A DNA stretch of 47,844 bases from Cupriavidus pauculus (GCF_008801835.1 NZ_VZOW01000041.1:1-47844); one strand, 5' to 3'. Numbered from the stretch's first letter, positions 8,511-18,358 are shown. The notes: generated from the letters alone by a model not told the origin. Numbers and translations: made by a program.

Positions 8511-9458
8511 ATGACCGCCTCCCGCCGCCAGTTTCTTCATGCCGCCAGCGCTGGCGCCATGCTTGCCGCCGTTCCCGCCCTGCGCGCACAGACGCGACCG
8601 CTATTGAAGGCGGGGGATCAGAAGGGCGGCCTGCGCGCGCTGCTGGAAGCCGCCGACGCGCTGAAAGACCTGAGCTATGACATCCAGTGGACCGAATTCC
8701 CCGCCGCGGCGCCGCTTGCCGAAGCGCTGAACGCAGGCGCCGTCGACAGCGGGCCGATCGGCGATGCGCCCGCGATCTTCGCCCTGGCCGCCGGCACGCG
8801 CATCAAGCTGATCGGCGCCAACCGGTCCGACCCGTATGGCACGGCGGTGCTGGTGCGGCCCGATTCGCCGCTGAAGACCGCCGCGGACCTGAAGGGCAAG
8901 CGCATCGGCACCAACCGTGGTTCGATCGGCCATTTCGTTGCGCTGAAGGCATTGTCATCGGCAGGGTTGCGGCCCGAAGACGTCGACATCCGGTTTCTGC
9001 CGCCCGCCGACGCCAAGCTCGCATTGACCAATGGATCGGTCGACGCCTGGGCGACGTGGGAACCCTATACGGCCATGGCGGAGACCAGCGGGCATGCGCG
9101 CGTGCTGGTCAGCGGGCGCGGGCTTTGGTCGGGCTTGAGCTATCTGGCGGCGACCGACGCGGCGCTGGCGGCCAAACGTGCCGTGCTCGGCGATTTTCTG
9201 CAGCGCATCGTGCGGGCGCAGGCGTGGTCGTATCAGCACGTTCCCGAGTTTTCCGCCACGCTGGCGCGCATCATCGGCATTGCTCCGGAAGCCGCGCGCC
9301 TGCAGTTCGAAAGGCGCCGCACGCAGTGGCAGCCGATCGATGCGGAATTGATCGCCGTACAGCAGCAGACCGCCGACTTTTACCTCAAGTCGGGGCTGCT
9401 GAAGCAACGGCTCGACGTCGCCGCCACGTTCGACAAGGGCTTCCCGATCAGCGCGTGA
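8511..9458 (+). CDS. Tat-exported ABC-type substrate-binding protein (SsuA/NMT1-like)
   Basis: 315 residues with a twin-arginine signal (SRRQFL at 4-9, hydrophobic stretch, ALRA-Q at 23-27). The mature protein is a type II periplasmic binding protein. KTAADLKGKRIGTNRGSIGHF and SVDAWATWEPY are typical of the SsuA/TauA/NMT1 group that binds aliphatic sulfonates, taurine, nitrate or thiamine precursors. No permease or ATPase gene accompanies it, so it probably serves a transporter encoded elsewhere. The ligand cannot be read from sequence. Its 3' end overlaps the 3' end of the convergent M20 peptidase gene by 11 bp. No clear Shine-Dalgarno precedes the ATG; the start is chosen because it gives an intact Tat signal. 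Confidence 0.85.
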   Translation: MTASRRQFLHAASAGAMLAAVPALRAQTRPLLKAGDQKGGLRALLEAADALKDLSYDIQWTEFPAAAPLAEALNAGAVDSGPIGDAPAIFALAAGTRIKLIGANRSDPYGTAVLVRPDSPLKTAADLKGKRIGTNRGSIGHFVALKALSSAGLRPEDVDIRFLPPADAKLALTNGSVDAWATWEPYTAMAETSGHARVLVSGRGLWSGLSYLAATDAALAAKRAVLGDFLQRIVRAQAWSYQHVPEFSATLARIIGIAPEAARLQFERRRTQWQPIDAELIAVQQQTADFYLKSGLLKQRLDVAATFDKGFPISA

Positions 9459-10818
9459 TGGGCGGCTTGCCGGGACGGCGCTCGAGCAGCGGCGCATCGA
9501 TGCCCTGCACGCCCACCAGACCAAGTACCGTGGTGAGGCCCCATTGCGCGCCTTCATAGGCATGGGTGGGGTCGAACCACTCGTCGCGCGAATGCGATCC
9601 GCCCGATTTGCCGCCGCTGCCGATGATGATGGCCGGGATACCGAGTGCCATCGGCACGTTTGCGTCAGTGCTGCCGCCGCGCAGCGAAGGCGCTTCCTTG
9701 CTGTTGGCCTTGATCACGCGCACCGCCGACTGCACGATCACCGCGTTGCCGGGCGTCATGCCTGCCGGACGATCGCCGATCTGGCGCGCCTGAAACGTGA
9801 TTTCCTGCCCCTTTGCGGCCGACCATCGGCGGTTTTCTTCGGCCACACCCGCCGCAATCGCGTCCATGATCTGCTTTTCGGTCTCCAGCAGCGACGGCGT
9901 GGCATTGGAGCGGATATCGATGGCCATGCGTGCGTCTCCGGCAATTGCGTTCACCGAGGTGCCGCCGCCAACCGTGCCCACAGTGAAGGTGGTCTTTGGA
10001 TCGGCCGGGGTGCGCACGTCGCCGATCTTGCCGATTGCGCGCCCCATTGCGTGGATGGCGCTTGGCAAGCCAAACGCGCCGAAGCTGTGGCCACCCGGAC
10101 CGCGGAACGTGACCTCATAGCGATGGCTGCCGGTGCCTTGTGTCAGCACGCGCTCGCCGGTGCCCGGCTCGATCCCGACCATGCCATCGATATCGGGATG
10201 ATCCCTGAACACGGCGCGCATTCCGCGCAGATTGCCAAGCTCTTCTTCGCCGACGTTGCCCACAAAGACCAGATCGCCAACCGTGCGCACGTTGTTCTCG
10301 TTGAGCACCTTGAGCCATGACAGCAGAACGGCCAGGCCACGCGTGTCATCGCCGATGCCGGGCGCATAGAGCTTGCCGTCGCGCGATTTCACCGTGACGT
10401 CGGTGCCCTCCGGAAACACCGTATCCAGATGCGCGGAAACCAAGAGCTTGGGCCCGTTGCCGGTGCCCTTGCGGATGCCGATCGCATTGCCTTCGGCGTC
10501 GATGTGCGCATCGTTCAAGCCCAGCGCCTTCAGCCGGGAAACGAAATACTCGGCGCGCGCCTTTTCCTTGAACGGCGGCGCGGGGATTTCGGTCATCGTC
10601 TTCAGTTCGGCAAGCGCACGCGCATCGTCGGCACGCACATCGGCCATCAGCTTGCGATACAGCGGCGATGCTTCGAGTTTTGCGTAGGCACTGTCGACAG
10701 CAGGCGAAACCTGCGGAACATCGAGCGTCTGTGCGTGGGCGGGGCCGATCGCCGCGGCAATGGCGGTGGCCGTGGCAAGCGAGAACGCGGTACGGCGAAG
10801 GCATGACACGTGTGACAT
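9448..10818 (-). CDS. Exported M20 family zinc metallopeptidase
   Basis: A 456-residue protein of the M20 peptidase/deacylase family (PepT/carboxypeptidase G2 type). A signal peptide at 1-29 ends in AHA-Q, so the enzyme is periplasmic. Metal and catalytic positions are visible in order: SAHLDTVFPEG (His), GIGDDTRG (bridging Asp), VGEEELG (catalytic Glu and metal Glu), VGIEPG, and near the C-terminus GGSHSRDEWF (His). A lid/dimerisation domain lies between, with GGHSFGAFGLPSAIHAMG. The frame extends upstream to 11007, but the ATG at 10818 has a good GGAGG ribosome site and starts a proper signal peptide, and the longer form would overlap tssM. Substrate is unknown; peptides or N-acyl amino acids are likely for the family. 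Confidence 0.88.
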   Translation of the reverse strand: MSHVSCLRRTAFSLATATAIAAAIGPAHAQTLDVPQVSPAVDSAYAKLEASPLYRKLMADVRADDARALAELKTMTEIPAPPFKEKARAEYFVSRLKALGLNDAHIDAEGNAIGIRKGTGNGPKLLVSAHLDTVFPEGTDVTVKSRDGKLYAPGIGDDTRGLAVLLSWLKVLNENNVRTVGDLVFVGNVGEEELGNLRGMRAVFRDHPDIDGMVGIEPGTGERVLTQGTGSHRYEVTFRGPGGHSFGAFGLPSAIHAMGRAIGKIGDVRTPADPKTTFTVGTVGGGTSVNAIAGDARMAIDIRSNATPSLLETEKQIMDAIAAGVAEENRRWSAAKGQEITFQARQIGDRPAGMTPGNAVIVQSAVRVIKANSKEAPSLRGGSTDANVPMALGIPAIIIGSGGKSGGSHSRDEWFDPTHAYEGAQWGLTTVLGLVGVQGIDAPLLERRPGKPPITR

Positions 10819-10896
10819 GGGGGCAGAATCCTCCGGCAACGAACGGGAAGGCCCAATGTCGAGCAACGTGCTGGGATGTCCGCCATCGCTATAGGT

Positions 10897-10912
10897 CGAC
10901 ATCGGGATGTCG
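10897..10912 (-). terminator. Hairpin downstream of tssM
   Basis: CGACAT (10897-10902) and ATGTCG (10907-10912) form a perfect stem around CGGG, extendable by two more pairs including a G-T. It lies 44 bp past the tssM stop and before the M20 peptidase start. There is no T-run, so it is a possible Rho-assisted terminator or 3'-end stabiliser, not a proven one. Confidence 0.35.
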
Positions 10913-10955
10913 GCGCATTGTGCCAGCGATTGGCGTTTCGTGTGGCGCGGCAGGC

Positions 10956-13900
10956 TCAGCCGGATCGCCCGGGGCAATGAAAGCCCTGCAGCAGGGTTGT
11001 GGTCCACGGATTGGGCAAACCGCCCATACCAATGTCGAAACGGGCCTTGCGCCCGTCGAAATCAAACTCTGCGGTAATCTGGCTTGTGCCAGACGCGACC
11101 GATAATTTGGCCTGATCGATCAGCCGCATCAGCGCCCATGGGCCATTGGCGACCTTTGTCGAGGTATCGGGCCGCACACGCGGATTGGCCGTGATCTCTG
11201 CGCGCTGCCCGCCGCGCGATCCAGGCCAGGTGACGTTCATCGGCACTACCGGGCCATGCACATAGCGCTGGACCTGTCCGTCGATATCGAGTTGCAGCGA
11301 GACGATTTCGGGATCGACTTCCATGATCTTCATGTCGACCTTCCACGCCAGCTTCTTGCCGCTCGGATCGCGAAAGAACACATTGCGAATCTCCTTGGCG
11401 TGCTGAAACGGCACCAGGCTGGGGCCAGCGACGGGCGGCACGTCGGGTGCGGTGAGCTTGTAGCGCCAGGGCGAGGTCGTCGTGTCGACATGGGGAGCAA
11501 GCACCTGCTGGAAAAAGTCGTCCAGCACGCCACCGCTGGCGAAGATGCGCACGAAATCGTCTGCGTCGACATCCTCGGCGGCGGTGGGCATGAACGGATA
11601 CTTGCCTTCGATCGCGCGCCGGCATTGCTCGCCGATCACGGCGTCCATCTTGGCGACGAGGATTTCGCCCACGCCCTGATTGACATCGCGCGTGCCTTGA
11701 ACCACCAGATCGGCCAGCACGGCATTGAACGGCGCCGGCAGCTTTGCGGCTTCCATGCGCAATTGATCTCCCGCATCGGCCGGCGGCGGCATATTGCGCG
11801 TGTTCAGCGCATTGTTGGCCACCACCAGCGTGGTGTAGTAGGCGTTGACCAAGCCGGAGATGGCATCGAGACGCGGTTTGCCCGACGTGGACGACGTATT
11901 GCCGGCGCGTGGATCGGCCTGCCCGGACACCACTTCGCGCAGCGCCGCGAAACGACTGTCCACCAGATCCCATTCCTGACGCGATTCGGCACGCGCCTTC
12001 AACACCCCATCTTTGATACCGAGTTTCTTCTCCGCCTGCCCAGCGGCGTCCGACAGCAGCTTGTCCTGCATCTCCATCGGCCGGCTGAGCGTCGTCTCGC
12101 GCACCGCGGCCCGCCCCAGCCGCGCCAACGGCGAATCGGGCGCGGCAAACTGGCGCAGGACGTCCAGATCGAACGCTAGATTGTTGCCTGTCAGGGTACG
12201 GATATCGGCAAGAAAGACCGTCCAGCGCCGGGCGTATTCCGCCAGGTAAAGCCGGCGGATTTCGCGCGTGAACGGATCCACGCCGCTCACCTTGCCCACC
12301 GCGCCCGCCACGGTCCCGGACAGGGATTTGCGCTGGCGGTCGCCCATCACCCACGAGTCGGCCACCTGGGCCTTGCTGACGAACTCGGCCAGCCGCGCGT
12401 TGAATACGTCGTGGTATCCGTCATAGGTGAAGAGACCTGGAACGCCCCGCTCCACCGGCTCGCCACCAGCGCGTGTAAACACCGTGCCTGCCTGCGGACC
12501 GACCGCGCGCAGCAATGTGAAGTCCTGCGGCGCGTCCTGGGCCATGGCGGTCTTGGCCTGCTCGTAGAGCCGCTCCACCGATGTGCTGTCGTCCAGAAAA
12601 TCGCGCGCTGACTGCACCAGTGTTTCATTGCGCGCATACGGCGATTGCACCACGCGACTGCCATCGAGCAAGCGGTTCAGATGTTCGAGCGCCGCGATGC
12701 GGCCGCCGAAATCGTCGGCGGCGTTCCCGGTGCTCCAGTCGGCCTGGACCCACTCGCGCACCTCCGCGGCGTTGAACTTTTCCGCCTCATGCAGCATCAG
12801 GTAGATGCGCAACGTCTCGTATGTCGCGCGACTGTCCTGCGCGGCGATGGCTGCGGTCAGGGCCGCTTCCACGCGATGCACCAGATACGGGACCAGCAGG
12901 TTGTCCTGTAGCGCCGCATGGGTCTTGGTTGTCGCGCTCAGGATGCGCGGCGCCGTGTAGAGTCCGTAGCGCCACGCCAGCGCCGGCGACGCGGAGTCGA
13001 GTCCCGGATATGCGGCAATATCGTTGGCACCGTCCAGCAGTTCCGGCACGGCCGCAGTCTGCGATTGCTTGTAGAAAGCGACAACCCTCTGCGAGACTTC
13101 CTGGGCTTTCGCCGTCACCTGATTCAGGTACTGGCCATTGTTCTGGTGGCTTTCACGCAGGCCGAACATCATCCATACGAACAGCGCCAGGCAGACCGTG
13201 TGGCAGAGCACACGAAACAGGCGGAAGCGAAATGCCCAGCGCAGGTTTGGGCGGACCAGATACGCCTCCGGCACGATGATGCGCTGAATCACCTCTTGCA
13301 GGAAGAAGCTGCGATACCCGCTTGCATGGGTTTTTTCGACGCGCACGAGGTTGCGACCGCCGGGCTCGTCCGCGGCCGATGCCATGTGGGCGCCGCGCGA
13401 TCGCTCCAGCGCGCGCATGACCGTATGCGGATTGCCGATGACCGTCTCGCCAGTCTGCAGCGCGCTGGTGAAATAGACGCCGCGCAGCATCGGACGATGC
13501 TCGGTATTGTCGTAGCGCGAATCGAGAAAGACATGCTCCAGCACGTTCAGCAACGGCACTGTCAGGCTTTGCATGTCCTCGCGCATGCCCTGCATATGAC
13601 TGCAGGCGGTCTTGTCGAAGACCTCGTACTGCCTCAGGTTGAGCCCATCGCGCAGCCGGTTGATGAGGACGTCCAGTTCCGCGCCGCATTGTTCGATCAG
13701 GCTCGCAGCCTGCGCGGCGCGCTGTCCGCGACCCTCCTTCAGTGGCAACGTGAAGCCCCACGGTTGCGCACGACCCTCGCTGGACAACGTCTGGAAATAC
13801 TCGGCAAAGCCCGCGATCTGATCGATCTTCGTGACCACCACATAGATCGGAAACTGCACGCCCAGATCCTGGCGCAATTCGATCAGCCTGGCGCGTAGTG

Positions 13901-14819
13901 AGGCCGCCAGCACGCGAAGCGCATCGGGTGACTTGGTCAGCAGATCGGGACAACTGATAAACAGCATCGCGCCATTGACCGGCGTACGCGGCCGCGCTTT
14001 TCGCAGCAGGCCCAGCAGGGTCTTCCACTCCGCACGGTCCGCCTGTGCATTCTGTTCCTGATCCGTATAGCGCCCAGCGGTGTCGATCAGCACCGCTTCG
14101 TTGGTCATCCACCATTGCACGTTTTCGGTGGCGACCTGTGCTTTCGCAATGCCTGCCATTTGCTCGGCGATCGGAAATTCCAGACCGGCGTTGAGCAGCG
14201 CCGCAGTTTTGCCGGCGTGCGCCGGTCCTATCAACAGATACCAGGGCAACCTGTACAGATAACCTTTGCCTTCGACCAGGCGCCGGATGCCGCCGGTCTT
14301 GCGCATCCCCTTCAACTGGCGCAATGCCGTCTGCATGAGATTCGTCAGCAACGCCACGGCGTTGTGCGTCGACGCGGCGTCCGCGGATTCCACATCGTCA
14401 TCGAGCTTCAGTATTTTTCTGGCAAATGCCTTGTCCGCCACGAGCCGCTTCCACAGGCCGTAAAACATCAATGCGAACGATACGACGACGACGATGACGA
14501 TCGTCACGATGCGAGTGGACTGCGGCACCAGCGGTCTGAATTGCCCCAGCGCCAGCATCGGTCCCGCGTGCCAGATCAGCAAGCAAAACGCGACGCTCGC
14601 GATCGGCCATAGTGGCAGCCTGAACCACCACAGCATCACGAGCGCTGCCAGCAGGGCGACCAGTGTCAGACGTATGCCGACTCCTGCCAAGGGCTGCCAG
14701 TCATCGAACGCCAGCAACGGGCCGATGAACCATACTGCGACCGCAATCAGCACCGCCGTGCCCAGCGCGATCACACAAGGCCAGAAGGCGCGTGGCGCAC
14801 TAATTTTCCGAAAAAACAT
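10956..14819 (-). CDS. tssM: TssM (IcmF), T6SS membrane complex ATPase-like protein
   Basis: 1287 residues, the usual size for TssM/IcmF, the inner-membrane and periplasmic pillar of the T6SS membrane complex with TssL and TssJ. Hydrophobic segments lie near 12-34, 50-66, 70-90 and 102-122. A cytoplasmic domain follows with P-loop GPAHAGKT at 198-205 and LIDTAGRYTDQ, then a further membrane segment near 540-560. The long periplasmic part ends with the IcmF C-terminal domain that contacts TssJ. ATG at 14819. It is the last gene of the minus-strand T6SS block and lies 10 bp after tssL. The Walker A motif is intact. Confidence 0.97.
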   Translation of the reverse strand: MFFRKISAPRAFWPCVIALGTAVLIAVAVWFIGPLLAFDDWQPLAGVGIRLTLVALLAALVMLWWFRLPLWPIASVAFCLLIWHAGPMLALGQFRPLVPQSTRIVTIVIVVVVSFALMFYGLWKRLVADKAFARKILKLDDDVESADAASTHNAVALLTNLMQTALRQLKGMRKTGGIRRLVEGKGYLYRLPWYLLIGPAHAGKTAALLNAGLEFPIAEQMAGIAKAQVATENVQWWMTNEAVLIDTAGRYTDQEQNAQADRAEWKTLLGLLRKARPRTPVNGAMLFISCPDLLTKSPDALRVLAASLRARLIELRQDLGVQFPIYVVVTKIDQIAGFAEYFQTLSSEGRAQPWGFTLPLKEGRGQRAAQAASLIEQCGAELDVLINRLRDGLNLRQYEVFDKTACSHMQGMREDMQSLTVPLLNVLEHVFLDSRYDNTEHRPMLRGVYFTSALQTGETVIGNPHTVMRALERSRGAHMASAADEPGGRNLVRVEKTHASGYRSFFLQEVIQRIIVPEAYLVRPNLRWAFRFRLFRVLCHTVCLALFVWMMFGLRESHQNNGQYLNQVTAKAQEVSQRVVAFYKQSQTAAVPELLDGANDIAAYPGLDSASPALAWRYGLYTAPRILSATTKTHAALQDNLLVPYLVHRVEAALTAAIAAQDSRATYETLRIYLMLHEAEKFNAAEVREWVQADWSTGNAADDFGGRIAALEHLNRLLDGSRVVQSPYARNETLVQSARDFLDDSTSVERLYEQAKTAMAQDAPQDFTLLRAVGPQAGTVFTRAGGEPVERGVPGLFTYDGYHDVFNARLAEFVSKAQVADSWVMGDRQRKSLSGTVAGAVGKVSGVDPFTREIRRLYLAEYARRWTVFLADIRTLTGNNLAFDLDVLRQFAAPDSPLARLGRAAVRETTLSRPMEMQDKLLSDAAGQAEKKLGIKDGVLKARAESRQEWDLVDSRFAALREVVSGQADPRAGNTSSTSGKPRLDAISGLVNAYYTTLVVANNALNTRNMPPPADAGDQLRMEAAKLPAPFNAVLADLVVQGTRDVNQGVGEILVAKMDAVIGEQCRRAIEGKYPFMPTAAEDVDADDFVRIFASGGVLDDFFQQVLAPHVDTTTSPWRYKLTAPDVPPVAGPSLVPFQHAKEIRNVFFRDPSGKKLAWKVDMKIMEVDPEIVSLQLDIDGQVQRYVHGPVVPMNVTWPGSRGGQRAEITANPRVRPDTSTKVANGPWALMRLIDQAKLSVASGTSQITAEFDFDGRKARFDIGMGGLPNPWTTTLLQGFHCPGRSG

Positions 14820-14829
14820 GCGATGGTCC

Positions 14830-16203
14830 TTATGGCTGCGTCACGATGATTTCAACGCGGCGATTCTTTGCGCGCCCGGTCGCAGTCTTGTTGTCGGCAA
14901 CCGGTTCGGTGTCGCCTTTGCCAACGGATTTGATCCGCCCCGTGGCAACGCCTTTGCTGACAAGGTATTCGCTCACGGTGAGCGCCCGCGCTTCCGACAG
15001 TGCCTGATTGGAAGGGAAACGTGCGGTACGGATGGGGAGGTTGTCACTGTGGCCAACCACGGTCACGTTGCCGGGAATCTGGGCCAGTTCCGCGGATACC
15101 TTGTCGAGCAGCGGCAGGATGGATGCCTGCACATCACTGCGGCCACCTCCAAACATGTCATCGCCGCGAAAGGTGACGACGCTGCGCGTGGCGTCTTCCT
15201 GCACGCTGACAGCGCCGCGCTCGATATCGCCTTTGAGCCGCTCCTTGAGTCCGAACACCTTCGACGGCTCCGGCGGCCGCAGCTTGCCGATGGCCAGGAT
15301 CTGCTGCTCCGCCGCCTCGGTTTGCAGCAGCAGGTGGTATTTGTACCAGGACAGCATGCCAAGCACGACGATGCCGAGCAACGACGCGGTCAACCAGATC
15401 GGCACCGTACGGAACACGCCCAACGGCTTGGCCGGCACGCCGCGCCAATGTGGCGACAGCTCGCGTGGAAGCTCGCCGCGCTTGGCGGAGACCAGCCCTA
15501 GCAGACGCTGGCGAATGGCGTCGATCTGCCGATGTCCATCGGGAACACCGGCGTAACGCCCCACGAAACCCAGCGACAGAACCTGATAAAACACCTCGAT
15601 CAGGTCGAGGTGTTCGTCAGACTCGCTAAGCAGCTTGGCAAGCAGCTGGAAGCAACGTGTGCCGCCGGCCGTGTCCTGATGAATGCTGACCAACAGGCCG
15701 TGTTGCGGCCAGCCGCTCAGGCCCCAAGCCCTGGTATGCGCGGCTTCGTCGAGCGCGGTGCACAGCAGATAGCTCGTGGCAATGATGTGTTGACGGCGAA
15801 TTGCCGCGCGCTCGCACAATTGCTGAAATTGCTCAAGTTCCAGAATCAGCAAATGGCGCAGTTCCATCGCCATGCCGGAGAACTGCGAGGCTCCCGCGGC
15901 GCTGCCGGTTTCGGACGTCATCCGCTGCGCACCCGGCAGGTGGTCCGGCATCTCGGCCAACGCGCGCAATAGCGGCTGCGCTGCCTCGAGCAGCGGATTT
16001 GGCGCGGCCAGAATGCGCGCCAGGGTCTGTTCGCGCGACTCCGCTGGACGCCAGTCCCATGGGCCGCGCTGCGGGCCTGTCGCGTCCGCTTCTCGCGCGC
16101 CCGCGCCGTCCCGCGCGGATGACTGAGACGGCTGTGCGCCTGAACTCGTTTCTATTCCCGCGATGCTTTGGCCGCTGTTGGCGCGGTTGGTCGATTCGCT
16201 CAT
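14830..16203 (-). CDS. tssL: TssL (DotU/IcmH) with C-terminal OmpA-like peptidoglycan-binding domain
   Basis: 457 residues. A Ser/Ala-rich N-terminus is followed by the DotU domain (about 60-255), with LLCTALDEAAHTRAWG and FYQVLSLGFVGRYAG. A single membrane segment lies near 263-285. The periplasmic C-terminus (about 340-457) is an OmpA/MotB-like fold with VVGHSDNLP, NQALSEARALTVSEYLVSKG and GRAKNRRVEI. This is the evolved TssL type that carries its own peptidoglycan anchor, so a separate TagL is not needed. The frame is open to 16221, but the ATG at 16203 overlaps the tssK stop as TGATG and has GGGGAG upstream, so I choose it. Confidence 0.95.
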   Translation of the reverse strand: MSESTNRANSGQSIAGIETSSGAQPSQSSARDGAGAREADATGPQRGPWDWRPAESREQTLARILAAPNPLLEAAQPLLRALAEMPDHLPGAQRMTSETGSAAGASQFSGMAMELRHLLILELEQFQQLCERAAIRRQHIIATSYLLCTALDEAAHTRAWGLSGWPQHGLLVSIHQDTAGGTRCFQLLAKLLSESDEHLDLIEVFYQVLSLGFVGRYAGVPDGHRQIDAIRQRLLGLVSAKRGELPRELSPHWRGVPAKPLGVFRTVPIWLTASLLGIVVLGMLSWYKYHLLLQTEAAEQQILAIGKLRPPEPSKVFGLKERLKGDIERGAVSVQEDATRSVVTFRGDDMFGGGRSDVQASILPLLDKVSAELAQIPGNVTVVGHSDNLPIRTARFPSNQALSEARALTVSEYLVSKGVATGRIKSVGKGDTEPVADNKTATGRAKNRRVEIIVTQP

Positions 16204-17546
16204 CAGCTGCGCACTCCCCATAGATCGATGCGGAGTTCAGGAAAGCTACCAGCCACGTGAAGTGCGAGACCACCGAACTTTGTCACCTGTTCCCACAGCG
16301 GATGCGACTGGGAGATTTCGAAGTAGATGTGTCCCGCATTGAACGGAATCTGTCGCGGCGGCACCGGCAGCACTTGAAGCGGCACGCCAGGCAAATGCGA
16401 GCGAATCAGTTCGGCAAGGCGGCCCGACGGCCCAACCTTGGTTTGCGCGGGAAACTGCTGCGTCAGCACATCCGCAGGGATTTGCGCATGGACCGCCAGC
16501 ACAAATGTGGAGAAACGCGGGATCTCGGCGGGATCGAGCACGGCGAGGTACAAGCCGTGTCGTTCGTCGCGCAGTTCGATGCGTTGCGCGCCACGTTCAA
16601 GCACCACATTCAGCAAATAGCGCAAATCATCGACAAGTGGCCGAATGCATGTGTGTGGCTCCGCGTGACGATACGGCGGATAGGCGGCGGGGCGCCGCGT
16701 ATCCGTGCGCACGAAAGTGGAAAGCTCGCCAGCCAGCGCCGCGAAAGTCGTGTAAAGCGTTTCCGGCGACGCTGACCTGGCTTCGAGCAGGTGCTTGAGC
16801 ACCGGCTCATGGCGATTGAGCAACTGCAGGATCAGATACTCGGAAATCTCCGCGGCATCGGCCCCGCGCGTGCCGCCAGCGAGGACACCTTCGGCCAGCG
16901 CATCGGCCCTTAGATGCAGCAGGCCGTGAACTTCGACGAGCCAGTTCAGCAGTTGATGACTTGCCGGAAAGACGTTGACCGGTGGGATCAGGGCGGTGTC
17001 GAGCCGCACACTGCCATCGGCCCGGATTTCCGTAATACGTGCCAACGGCAGCCCAATCCATGATTCAGTGAGTTCGTTTTCAGGAACAAGGCGCACACGG
17101 AGATCCGATAACTGCACCAGCTTCGGCCCTTGCGCGATCGAATTGGCATCGACAAGCTCCCGCTCGAACGCGTGGTAGCGAGCCAGGGAATCGCGTCGCT
17201 CGCCAAAGCTGGTTTCATCGGCATTCGGCATGCGAATCGGCACGGCAAAGTGAATGATCTGATTCAGATGCGTCGGCCCAATCGCCAATGGCGCTGGCGG
17301 CGTGGTCTGCCCTGGCACATCGAACGGCGTGCCATCCTGGAATACCCCCGCCGCCTCGGAAAGCACCAGCTTTCCCAGCGACAGCGCTTCGGTGTCGATG
17401 CTGTACTTGTGAAATCCCCAGAAAAATGGGCTCAACGACGCGGCACGCTTGTGCGCGTAGTGTTCGAGATAGCGCTCCTGCTGTTGAAACAGCTGCGGGC
17501 GCAGGAACAGACCTTCGCTCCAGACAACCTTGTTGTACCAGCTCAT
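16203..17546 (-). CDS. tssK: TssK, T6SS baseplate-membrane complex connector
   Basis: 447 residues, the normal TssK length. The N-terminus MSWYNKVVWSEGLFLRPQLFQQQERYLE is diagnostic of this family, which trimerises and links the baseplate (TssEFG) to the TssJLM membrane complex. The C-terminal third has the conserved NAGHIYFEISQSHPLWEQV segment. The ATG at 17546 follows the tssJ stop by 4 bp, and the gene overlaps tssL at its 3' end (TGATG). Nothing is missing or fused. Confidence 0.97.
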   Translation of the reverse strand: MSWYNKVVWSEGLFLRPQLFQQQERYLEHYAHKRAASLSPFFWGFHKYSIDTEALSLGKLVLSEAAGVFQDGTPFDVPGQTTPPAPLAIGPTHLNQIIHFAVPIRMPNADETSFGERRDSLARYHAFERELVDANSIAQGPKLVQLSDLRVRLVPENELTESWIGLPLARITEIRADGSVRLDTALIPPVNVFPASHQLLNWLVEVHGLLHLRADALAEGVLAGGTRGADAAEISEYLILQLLNRHEPVLKHLLEARSASPETLYTTFAALAGELSTFVRTDTRRPAAYPPYRHAEPHTCIRPLVDDLRYLLNVVLERGAQRIELRDERHGLYLAVLDPAEIPRFSTFVLAVHAQIPADVLTQQFPAQTKVGPSGRLAELIRSHLPGVPLQVLPVPPRQIPFNAGHIYFEISQSHPLWEQVTKFGGLALHVAGSFPELRIDLWGVRS

Positions 17547-17550
17547 GACG

Positions 17551-18072
17551 TCAGTCGGGTTTTGAAATGGATATGGCCTGCTGGTCCAGGGTCACCTGCA
17601 GTTCGACTTCGCTTGCCGGGATTACCGATCGATACCAGGCAGATCTTGGGGCGCTGGGCAGCACGTGCACCGCGCGCCATTGCGCTTTGCCGAGGTCCCG
17701 ATAGCCGACGAGAAATCCCAGTATGTGAGCGCCCTCTTGCAATTTGCGCTCGACATTGCGCGTCTCGCCCGGGCGCAGCACGAATTCGTCGCGCGCCAAC
17801 AGGTCCTGCGCCAATGCCGTTGTGTCCGATTTGTCGAGAAGGAAATAATCGGCGTTGACAAAGGCGGCCTCGGTCTTGAGTTCGTAGACACGTACCAGCA
17901 CCGGGGATGCACGCCCCTTTTCATCGGGATTGACATTCGCCTTCGCGGAAATGGAAAGATCGAGCTTCATGCGTTCCGTCTGCGCGGATGAGCTGGCGCA
18001 GCCGGCCAGCAGCGCAATACCCCAAAGCCCTGCCACAACCGCCGTCCGCCGCCGCAAAGGTTCGACGCCCAC
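17551..18072 (-). CDS. tssJ: TssJ, outer-membrane T6SS lipoprotein
   Basis: 173 residues, starting at GTG (18072) with a G-rich ribosome site about 9 nt upstream. A signal peptide ends in lipobox LAGC (Cys25), so the protein is lipidated and anchored in the outer membrane, where it holds the C-terminus of TssM. The mature part is a transthyretin-like beta sandwich, with SPVLVRVYELKTEAAF and ADYFLLDKSDTTAL typical of TssJ. It starts 4 bp after the PAAR gene and ends 4 bp before tssK, so it is part of a tight PAAR-tssJ-K-L-M run. Confidence 0.95.
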   Translation of the reverse strand: MGVEPLRRRTAVVAGLWGIALLAGCASSSAQTERMKLDLSISAKANVNPDEKGRASPVLVRVYELKTEAAFVNADYFLLDKSDTTALAQDLLARDEFVLRPGETRNVERKLQEGAHILGFLVGYRDLGKAQWRAVHVLPSAPRSAWYRSVIPASEVELQVTLDQQAISISKPD

Positions 18073-18076
18073 GGAA

Positions 18077-18358
18077 TCAGCCCCCCACCGTAGCGGGCTG
18101 GCTACCGATGAGCTGACATCCGCATTCGGTGCGATGGCCCTCCAGTGCTACCGGCTTGCCGTCGACAAGACAGGTGTCGTCGCCTTCGCTGATGGCGTTG
18201 ACGCCGTGCGGCTTGCCGCCCGGATCGACCATTGGGCAGGCCACGCGGTCGCCCTTGCGCGCTATCGGCCGGCCGTTCAATAAATGTTTGTCCGATCCCG
18301 AAATAACCTTGCCGCCGTGGGTGGTGCTGTCACCGACAGTGATCATTTTTTTGGACAT
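18077..18358 (-). CDS. PAAR-domain spike tip protein
   Basis: A 93-residue stand-alone PAAR protein that caps the VgrG spike and is fired with it. The repeat pattern is clear: GDSTTHGGKVISGS near the N-terminus, then CPMVDPGG (Cys41) and HGVNAISEGDDTCLVDG (His51, Cys63), then HRTECGC (His75, Cys79, Cys81), which are likely zinc-binding. There is no N- or C-terminal extension, so it carries no effector domain of its own. It heads the tssJKLM run, with a GAGGA ribosome site in front. No vgrG is present in the window, so its spike partner must be encoded elsewhere. Confidence 0.93.
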   Translation of the reverse strand: MSKKMITVGDSTTHGGKVISGSDKHLLNGRPIARKGDRVACPMVDPGGKPHGVNAISEGDDTCLVDGKPVALEGHRTECGCQLIGSQPATVGG

